Positions 42,575 through 64,000 of a DNA stretch of 64,000 bases are shown here, piece by piece. Source of the stretch: Oryzias latipes (lineage: Eukaryota > Chordata > Actinopteri > Beloniformes > Adrianichthyidae); contig NC_019881.2 of NCBI RefSeq assembly GCF_002234675.1, positions 17,486,494 through 17,550,493 on the forward strand, given 5' to 3'. The notes beneath the pieces were generated by a model that worked only from the letters and a program-made list of their open reading frames with translations, was not told the DNA's origin and made no database searches. Position numbers and translations under genes: made by a program. Within the stretch, counting starts at the first letter, position 1, and the number at the start of each line of letters is the position of its first letter.

Positions 42575-45500
42575 TCAGTATTGCTCCACGTACTCGGTTT
42601 TTACTTGTATGGTGAAACGCTGTGGTAAAAACCAAAGATTTTAGTACACAAAAAAACAAAACAAAGATGGATTTACAGGTCTGGCGCTCACCTGAAAGTC
42701 ACAAAGGTATGTGAGGAAGAAGAAGATGAAACTGAACGCAACAATCCACTCACAGACTGCGCTGGCGACATGGAAAGGATAGTCCTGAAGGAGGAAACAA
42801 TCAGTGCACGTTAGAGTTTGTGTTATGGCATTGAAGGAATACAAAAGAAGCACCTAGGCGTGCGAAATTTGTTCTCCACATTTGACCCATGCAGTGAGCT
42901 GCTGACACAGCCGCTCAGGAACCATTTAATGGTTTACCTCCCCCTAATCCAAACCCTTAATGCTGAGTGTCAAGCAGGGAGGCACTGGGTCCCATTTTAA
43001 GAGTCTTTGGTATGACTCGGCCTTGGAATTGAACTCATGACCTTACAGTCTCAGGGCAGACACTCTACAACAAGGCCACTGAGCTGGCTTTTATTGCAGT
43101 TGCAATGATATTCTTTTTTTACATTAAAAAAAATCCTGTTTTTTTTATAAAGCTGCTGTTTACATAAAAAAAGTCATGTCTCCCCAAATACGTTTAATTG
43201 TTTGGTTTTCATTAGCTCCTTAGCTTTGAGCTACTAATTTTGGCGGTCCGATCAGCTGCTTTTAAGTCATGTGACGTGAAAGGAGAAAAGGATGTGATGA
43301 ACAGAATCCGGTAGTATTTCAAAATAAAACTTTCTTTAGTTTAAGAAAAATAAACAAAACAGAAATAACCGACGTTAGCGTTTACTTTTTTTTTTCTGTC
43401 TGCAGCCCGTTAACAAGTAGCCTAAGGACCGTTCCGCGTCCCGGGGTTGGGGACCACTACCATTCTACACCTTTCTGACCAAAAAAAAGGGTTTCTAATC
43501 GAAGTTCCAACAACTACTCTCAGTATTCATAGTTTTAATTTTTGCATTATTATTCTTTTTTGTTATAAACTCTATATGTAATTGCAATAACTTGTTAAAC
43601 AAATGCTAACCTTTAATATTTAACAGTTTCCAGCTGTCTACCTGAGAAAGAAGGTCATCATTGCATAGTTAAAAAAAAATACCTGTTATGTCATTTTAAC
43701 CCAAGGATAAAATTGTTTCAGTGTGATTTAAACATGTTTTTCTTGTTTTTTAATTACTGTACTAGCTGTTTATCTCGAACTCGGGTATCACATGACTGTG
43801 TGGTTACAGCTGATTCATGCTGGTAATAAACTCCCAATGAAAAGCGGCCGCTCAAAGCAGCTGATTGTTTTCAACATTGCAGAACTTAAAGAGAAAAGTC
43901 TGTGGTGTTGCTATAGTAACTGCATTTTTTAGTATACTTCCTTACCTTGTCTTCCTTGTGTCTATGCAACTGGGTTTGTTTCACAAAGAAGGCACAGATT
44001 ACAGCTGTGTTTTCACTTAAGGATAACAAACTTTTGTAAAAAGCAGAAACTGGGAATATACATGCCAGGGATTTTCTTTGCTTTATAGCAGATTTAAGGA
44101 TACTGGGGAAAAACGCAAATATAGCAATGATTGTGATAACCACCCGAGCTCGGAACGTATTTGCAGAGGACCCGGGTGGATGGATAACATATGATATTTT
44201 TGTTTGGAGAACAATGTAGATGACACCAGAGAGGAAAAACATCAGAGCTCCACCGTCGTGGACATAAGTCACTTCTGTTTCCTGCAACAAAGTGAAGGTA
44301 TCATGAATGAGAAATGAAAGTGTTGGAGTCAAGAGTTCCAAACAAGTGTAGGCTAACCTGGAAAGTTGCAACAATGCACATTCCCAAACAGGAGATCATC
44401 CCAAGCCACAGAGCTGCCGTATTGAGATGCGGTTTCACTTTTACTGGTTCTTCATTCAACCTCTCCACAAACTTATATCTGGCATATATGGTGGCAATGC
44501 CTGTGGAAAAACACATTTACAGCTATCACACAGAATCCAGACTCATCCTCACATACACACACTGGCCACTTTATTAGGCAGACCCGTCCAACTGCTGTTT
44601 GACGCAAATTTCTGGTCAGCCAATCACAAGACAGCAACTCAAAGCATTTAGGCATGTAGACATGGTTAAGATGATCTGACGCTAAATGGAGAACAAAGGG
44701 GATTGAAGTGACTTTGAATGGTTGCTGGTGCCAGACTGGTTGGTCTGAGTATTTAAGAAACTGCTGATTTACTGGGATTTTCACCCACAACCCAGTCTAG
44801 GGTTTACAGAGAATGGTCTGAAAAAGAGAAAATATCCAGTAAGCTGCAGTTTTGTGGGCAGAAATGCCTTGCTGATTCCAGAGGTCAGAGGAGAACGGCC
44901 AGACTGGTTCCAGCTAATAGAAAGGCAACAAGAACTCAAAGAACCGCTGGTTACGACCAAGGTCTGCAGAAGAGCATATCTGAGTGCAAAACACATATCC
45001 AACCCTGAGCCAGATGGACGACAGCAGCAGAAGACCCCACTGGGTACTACTCCTGTCAGCTAAGAACAGGAAACTGAGGCTACAATTCACACAGACTCAC
45101 CAAAACTGGACAACGGAAGATTGGAAAAACATTGTCTGGTCTGATGAGTCTCCATTTCTGCTGCAACATTCAGATGGTAAGATGAGAATTTGGCATCAAC
45201 AACATGAAAGCATGGATCCATCCTGCCTTTTATCAACGGTTCAGGCGGATGGTGTAATGGTGTGGGGGATATTTTCTTGGAACACTTTGGGCCCCTTAGC
45301 ACCAATCACAAAGGTATACTTAGGTACAATTGAGCCATGTTCAATTGTAACCATTGAGCATGGTTACAACGCCACAGCCTACCTGAGTATTGTTGGTGAC
45401 CATGACCATCCTTACATATATGACCACAGTGTACCATCTTCTGATGGCTACTTCGAGCAAGATAAGACGCCATGTGATAAAGCTGGAATCTTCTCAGACT

Positions 45501-46398
45501 GGTTTCTTGAACATGTCAATGAGTTCACTGTCCTCAAATGCCACCAGATCTTAACTCAATGGAAAACCTTTGGGACGTGTTGGAACGAGAGATTAGCATC
45601 ATGGATGTGGAGCTGATAAATCTGCAGCAACTGCATGATGCTATCATTTCAATATGAAACAAACTCTCTATGGAATGTTTGGACTACCATGTTGAATCTA
45701 TAGCACAAAGGATTAAGGCAGTTCTGAAGGTAAAGGGTGGTCAAACCTGGTTTAAGTGTGGGCTACCTAATAAGTGGCCAGCAAGTGTAAAATTGAGCTT
45801 TGAATTTCTTGGAAAATCAAAGAGGAAATGTAAGTAACATATGTTTGGAGAGTTCCTCCTTTAGGAAATTACTTAATTTGGGGGAAAATCCACATATGGG
45901 TACCTGCACATGAAGAAATGACCGTCATCAGGCCGAAAATGCAGCTTTCTGGTGGGTTTGCGCCTGTGTCACTGCGGAAAGGGGGGACACAGGTGAGCAG
46001 CATCACGTTGTAAGACTAGGTTAAGTATGAACTGCTATTACCAACGTTTTTTCTCTTCAAATAAAAGCCTTATTTCATAGACAAAAGTGGGAAAAAAGAA
46101 GCAATGCCGCGCATGTCTGCATAACTGAGCCAGTGCGCACAGCTGGACTCTGGGCCAAGAGAAGTTGCGCTTAAGGAAAACGAAACTTAGAATAAATAAA
46201 TAAAGAAAGAACTTCATTTTTCACAAAATAAAGACCAAAATCTATTACTCAATGAACGCAAACCCACCTTATGTATGGGAAAAGCACATCCACGTCTCGT
46301 CTGAACACTGAAATAATATAGCAAACAATGAAAGTGCTGGAAGACGAGACGACCAAGAACAGAGGCAGGAAGCTGAGCCCTTGCGTGAACCAAAACAT
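42575..46398 (-). CDS. dram1: DNA damage-regulated autophagy modulator 1
   Basis: DRAM1 is a p53-induced lysosomal membrane protein that promotes autophagy and cell death. Minus-strand exons are 46268-46398, 45904-45971, 44358-44500, 44104-44281, 43946-44004, 42692-42784 and 42575-42619, all in frame, for 238 aa, the same length as human DRAM1. Matches include [14 protein letters not shown] (human SDTGTTPPESGIFG), [11 protein letters not shown], and [20 protein letters not shown] (human YHVVSAICEWTVAFGFIFYF). About six hydrophobic segments fit the family topology. The terminal exon encodes only 14 residues ([14 protein letters not shown]). A Tc1 element lies in the intron between exons 2 and 3 and a SINE in the intron before exon 6. 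It is adjacent to washc3 and gnptab as in human. Confidence 0.93.
42822..43095 (-). mobile_element. tRNA-derived SINE in dram1 intron
   Basis: On the minus strand the element starts AGCTCAGTGGCCTTGTTGTA with a B-box-like GGTCATGAGTTCAATTCC. Then come the body motifs CATACCAAAGACTCTTAAAA and CCTCCCTGCTTGACACTCAG of a widespread fish SINE. Confidence 0.8.
43245..43465. mobile_element. Fragment of a hAT element (right end)
   Basis: The segment ends CCCGGGGTTGGGGACCACTA, the typical right end of a fish hAT family with a GGGACCACTG terminus. The left end is not found, so the start is approximate. Confidence 0.45.
44556..45787 (+). mobile_element. Tc1/mariner transposon, degenerate, in dram1 intron 2
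   Basis: The element starts near CACTGGCCACTTTATTAGGC and ends CCTAATAAGTGGCCAGCAAG, with TA on both sides. A transposase frame is visible in pieces between about 44690 and 45640, for example [12 protein letters not shown]-like sequence at 45115 and [18 protein letters not shown]. The frame is broken by several indels and stops. The second catalytic site reads [10 protein letters not shown] where relatives have QDNAPCHKA. It is therefore dead. The family is very common in fish. Confidence 0.9.
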
Positions 46399-46718
46399 CT
46401 CAGGCGTTCTTGTTTCTCAGAAGCTCGGGGGGGTAAAATGTCTCTGCCGCAGGTGTGTTCTGAGGGGAAAGGTGAAAGAATCGCTGAGAAAAGCCGGCGT
46501 TGGTCTGAACGCGTCAGCTGCTGTGGCTCAGGCTGTCACATGGCGCTCTTCACTTTACAGTAACCTCTTCCCCAAACGCCTCAATGAGGGCTGTCTTATG
46601 CAAATTTCAAATCCTCTTTTTTTCTCTTTTTTCATGACACATGCTCCCTTTGGCTCCCTGAGGCTACATTTGTTGGATTTTATGATTTACTTTGTTTAAT
46701 AAACTACTAGGTTTATTC

Positions 46719-46800
46719 CAGGGGCGGAGCTACAGGGGAGCAAGGGGGCAGCTGCCCCTCAGGAAAAGGTTTTGCCTCCCCCAATTTCTGAGGAAATAAT
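46719..46800 (+). mobile_element. hAT-like left-end fragment
   Basis: CAGGGGCGGAGCTACAGGGG is a typical left end of a fish hAT family. No matching right end was seen, so the true extent is unknown. Confidence 0.4.
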
Positions 46801-48759
46801 AGGACTATTATTGACAAAGATTAAGAAATCATCAATACAAACATCTTTAAGCATTAGAGACAGCACTTAAACTGAAAGAACTGCAGTTTTAATATTAATA
46901 ATAATTACAATAGCAAAACTGTTTGAAATATGTATTTCTGACATTTTCCACTCTACTGTTCTCATTTGCCACCCTTCCAAAGTCTTCTGCACCCTACCAG
47001 CACCCTCAAATAAAATGTTCTTCCTCCTTTACTGGTTTATTCATATTTATTCATAAAGCTCCTATTCACTTTTCGGATTCTGCACACAATTGGAAAATAC
47101 AAGTCAGGCATAAAAAAATCACTTTTGTTATAAATTAATCCAGTGAGATTTTTCAGGAAGGAAACAATAATAATATAAAGTCAACATGAAAGTTCTGTTA
47201 TTTATATTAATAAAGTTTACATTTTTGCTAAACGGGAACATCCCCTTTTTAGCCACAATAAGGCTTACAATAATGTTTATAACTTATGGTGCAAACATGA
47301 CATGCAAAACTATTCAAAAGTGATAGAAAAATACAACCCAATCAGAAAGAGTATTGGTGTTTCATAATAAATCAACTAAAAGTAAGTGATAAAAAAACTA
47401 TCTAGTATCCATTCTGTTACAGTCAGATGGAAACCCAGATGGAAGAAGGATTCAGACATGACCAAAATGGTTCTAGAAAGTTTAATGAACAATGAAAGCA
47501 GAACACATAAAACAAACGAGTGCAGAACACAAAAGGACACCTCCTGAAATACAGAAAATACTTATTAGTGACTGCAGACAGCCGTGACAGACTCAGGATG
47601 TGATGTCACAGCTAACCTGCAAGAACAAAACACAAGAAAATCATAGCCAAAAGGAAACCAAGCGGAAAATATGACACATTCGGATACTATACTACTTTTT
47701 TGTTTTTTTAAACACCAAATAATACACCACCGTTTTCCCAAGGTAAAAACCTAATAAATATGAACATTTTATAAAGGCTGTTTACAAAGGCTTTTTATAA
47801 AAAAGAAAAAACTAAAATACATTTTTTCTTATGAAAAATCGCTTAAACGCAATGCATTGTGGGCTAAATTCACCAACCTTTGCTTTTTTACTAGTGAATA
47901 GTGAAGGAATTCTGACACAACTAAGTTCAGAGTTTAAAAAGCTAATAATTTAACCCTATATAACCATTCATATCACATTTGTTTGCTACACATTTTTTAA
48001 CATTGTTGTGACTTTGTCTTTGTTTTTGAATTTAGACATTTTTATTTTGACTCTACATGTTTAATCTTTTTTTAGAAAACATAAAAGAAACTGTTGGATC
48101 TAAACTGTTGGACTTTTGCTGTAACGAAAGACTAAATTTACTACTTGAAATTAAGGTTTTTTTGTGCAATTCAGAAGAATTATTGTGTAATATAATAAAA
48201 ATGTCAGTAAAAACAGAAAAAAAGCTGGGGTTGTACTAAAAAGATTGATATCAAACATTTCCACATAAAATAGTTTTAAAGATAAATTATTAAAACAAAT
48301 TTTAAAGTAGCAAAAACACTCAAAAAGGTCCTGTACTACTAAGGGTTAAAATTTGCCTGATCAGGCCATGAATTCTAATTGCACAAATGCATCATGACTT
48401 TAACTGAAAATAACACATCTGACCTCGACATCGTCTTTTTTCTTCTTCAGAACAGCTTCACCAAACCTCATGATTCAGCTTCCTGTAAAACTGCTTCACG
48501 AAAGTAAAGTCACGGTTTGTCTTTCTGAACCACATTTTTTTTCTAACTGTGTTTTCATGAGGTTTGCAGCCGTTTGTTCACACACAGTTCAACAACATCA
48601 CCATATTTTCACCAGTTTTTTTTTTTTTCGTTTTCAAAACTCTAAACAACAACAACAAAAGACTGGAGATGGATTAATGACTAATGACTGCCCATTTAGG
48701 ATCACTAAAGATAAATAAAATTTTAATTGCCTTACAATTCGTCTTCCTTTAATTCAACT

Positions 48760-48990
48760 TCTAAACCCGTTTTGTCCCTTTTGGGGTCACGGGGCTGCTG
48801 GAGCCTATCCTGGCCACTCGTGGGCGAAAGCAGGGGACATCCTTGACAGGTCACCAGTCTGTCACAGGGCCACAATCACACACCCAGGCACACTCACAGT
48901 CACAATTTAGAGTAACCAGTTAACCTATGAAGCATGTTTTTGGACGGTTTAAGGAAGCCGGAGTCCCTGGAGAAAACCCACACTTGCATA
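48760..48990 (-). mobile_element. SINE fragment upstream of gnptab
   Basis: On the minus strand it shows AAAACATGCTTCATAGGTTA, ACTCTAAATTGTG and CAGACTGGTGACCTGTC, the body of the same SINE group as at 16305-16500 and 62235-62575. Confidence 0.7.
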
Positions 48991-49974
48991 ACTTGGTCCA
49001 TGTTTTCTGCTCTGTAGTTCATTTTTAATCTTGTTGCAAGAATGCCCCTTTCCAAAAATGCAGCTTTCCAAAAAAGCTGCATTTTATTAGTTTATTTTTG
49101 AATTTATTTATAATTTTGAGTCTTTTAGGTCTTAATCTTAACTTAAAAACCAAAAATTTGTTGCTTACTTTTTCAATAATTTATCACAAGAATGTTTCAT
49201 TTGTATTGGAGCTTGAAAACCCCAACTTTTCAAACTAGAATCCCTACAAGAAGGCATATCTGAACCTGTGACAACAATTTTACAAAACCAAACAACTAAC
49301 CCCCCTCAAGAAATAAAAACTGATGTAATTCAGAAAAAGAATATGAAAAGAAAATAGTTTTTTTTCAAATAATGTTTTTATGTTCATCCTCTTTTTAGTT
49401 GATTTTTTAAAATCCGATTTACCAACATTATAGGAAATAGAAAAATGTAGTTTTAAAAGTGAAAAATTTCCATCCCGATTTTAAATTGATTTGTTTATTA
49501 GTGTTATGTAGTAGCCTTTTTTTGATCCTTTGCAAACCACGTGACCCCTTAAAGGGCCAAAAACTCAAAAAAGTTGAGAAAGAAAATTCAAAGGTTTAAA
49601 AATTCTGAAAGAAAATTCAAAAGTTTAAAAATTCAAAAAGAAATTTCAAAGGTTTAAAAATTTCAGAATCTGATGTAGCAGAAAAACGTCCATTAAAAAC
49701 GGGCTCAGAGGATGAATGAATGGATGCTTTGAATGGACTCTTAGGGCACTACCACCCCAGCCCGCAAGGGGCGATATCGATCTGTACAGATCGATGCCTC
49801 CCCGTCATCGAAGAAGCGTGAGACGTGTTTGTCATGTGTCATGCAGTCTCGCTGGCGGTCAGCTGACAAATCCGTTTCGCTTGTGATGTGAAGTTCTTGT
49901 GTTTGGCGCGTCTACCCGCGTTTCTTCGTACTTACGTCGAATGAATGCCACGCTATGCTTCACCCAGGAGGATC

Positions 49975-64000
<14,026 letters not shown>

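Larger units (their letters stand above)
46399..49974. other. Divergent spacer between dram1 and gnptab
   Basis: The dram1 promoter should lie just right of 46398 (GC-richer to about 46560), and the gnptab promoter just left of 49975 (GC-rich from about 49740). Between them the sequence is AT-rich with a hAT-like fragment and a SINE fragment. No coding exon was found. Confidence 0.45.

Noticed and set aside
43886-44374. A 162-codon dram1 frame read straight through as one exon
   Set aside because: The middle part does not match DRAM1. Splicing 44104 to 44004 restores the family sequence, the frame and the length of 238 aa.
44984-45616. A 210-codon frame in dram1 as a possible nested host gene
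   Set aside because: It is transposase remnant of the Tc1 element at 44556-45787, with altered catalytic residues and breaks.

Overview
The window is nuclear DNA of a teleost fish. The genes have many small GT-AG introns, the predicted proteins match vertebrate families closely, the intergenic DNA is AT-rich, and the interspersed repeats (Tc1/mariner, hAT, Harbinger-type and TTAA-flanked elements, tRNA-derived SINEs) are of fish type. The style fits a percomorph such as a medaka-like fish, but the species is an inference. No CRISPR array, tRNA gene, rRNA gene, operon or retroviral element was seen.

Eight protein-coding genes were assembled from exons by reading splice sites and checking phase. 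In order: ttll1 (minus, 5' two thirds only, running off the left edge, 532-3471); bik (plus, 6300-8127); mcat (minus, 8686-11195); a def6 family gene (minus, 12571-23334); a single-exon tetraspanin (minus, 26347-27435); a gene joining a TIN2-like N-terminal domain to 14 C2H2 zinc fingers (minus, 30027-35069); washc3 (plus, 36031-39105); dram1 (minus, 42575-46398); and gnptab (plus, 49975 to the right edge, first 12 exons). That makes nine loci, two of them cut by the window edges. For the six complete multi-exon genes every exon junction keeps frame, and the predicted lengths are close to the human ones where I know them (bik 159, mcat 368, def6 639, washc3 210, dram1 238 aa).

The gene order joins blocks that are separate in human: TTLL1-BIK-MCAT (22q13), DEF6 (6p21) and WASHC3-DRAM1-GNPTAB (12q23). 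The genes serve unrelated cell functions: tubulin polyglutamylation, BH3-only apoptosis, mitochondrial fatty acid synthesis, Rho-GTPase signalling, endosomal actin, autophagy, and mannose-6-phosphate tagging of lysosomal enzymes.

Introns and intergenic DNA are crowded with repeats. The commonest is a TTAA-flanked element with ends like TTAAAGACCCACTCTGAT, present in at least 13 full or partial copies in both orientations. Its long form keeps a short reading frame that looks like the start of a transposon protein. Others include a Tc1 copy in dram1, a mariner-like, a Tigger-like and a hAT element in gnptab, a hAT and a Harbinger-type MITE in def6, and an unusual TA-flanked element between ttll1 and bik that is built of degenerate short repeats.

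The two items most worth following are the TIN2-domain/zinc-finger gene and the intronless tetraspanin with a long proline-rich N-terminus.
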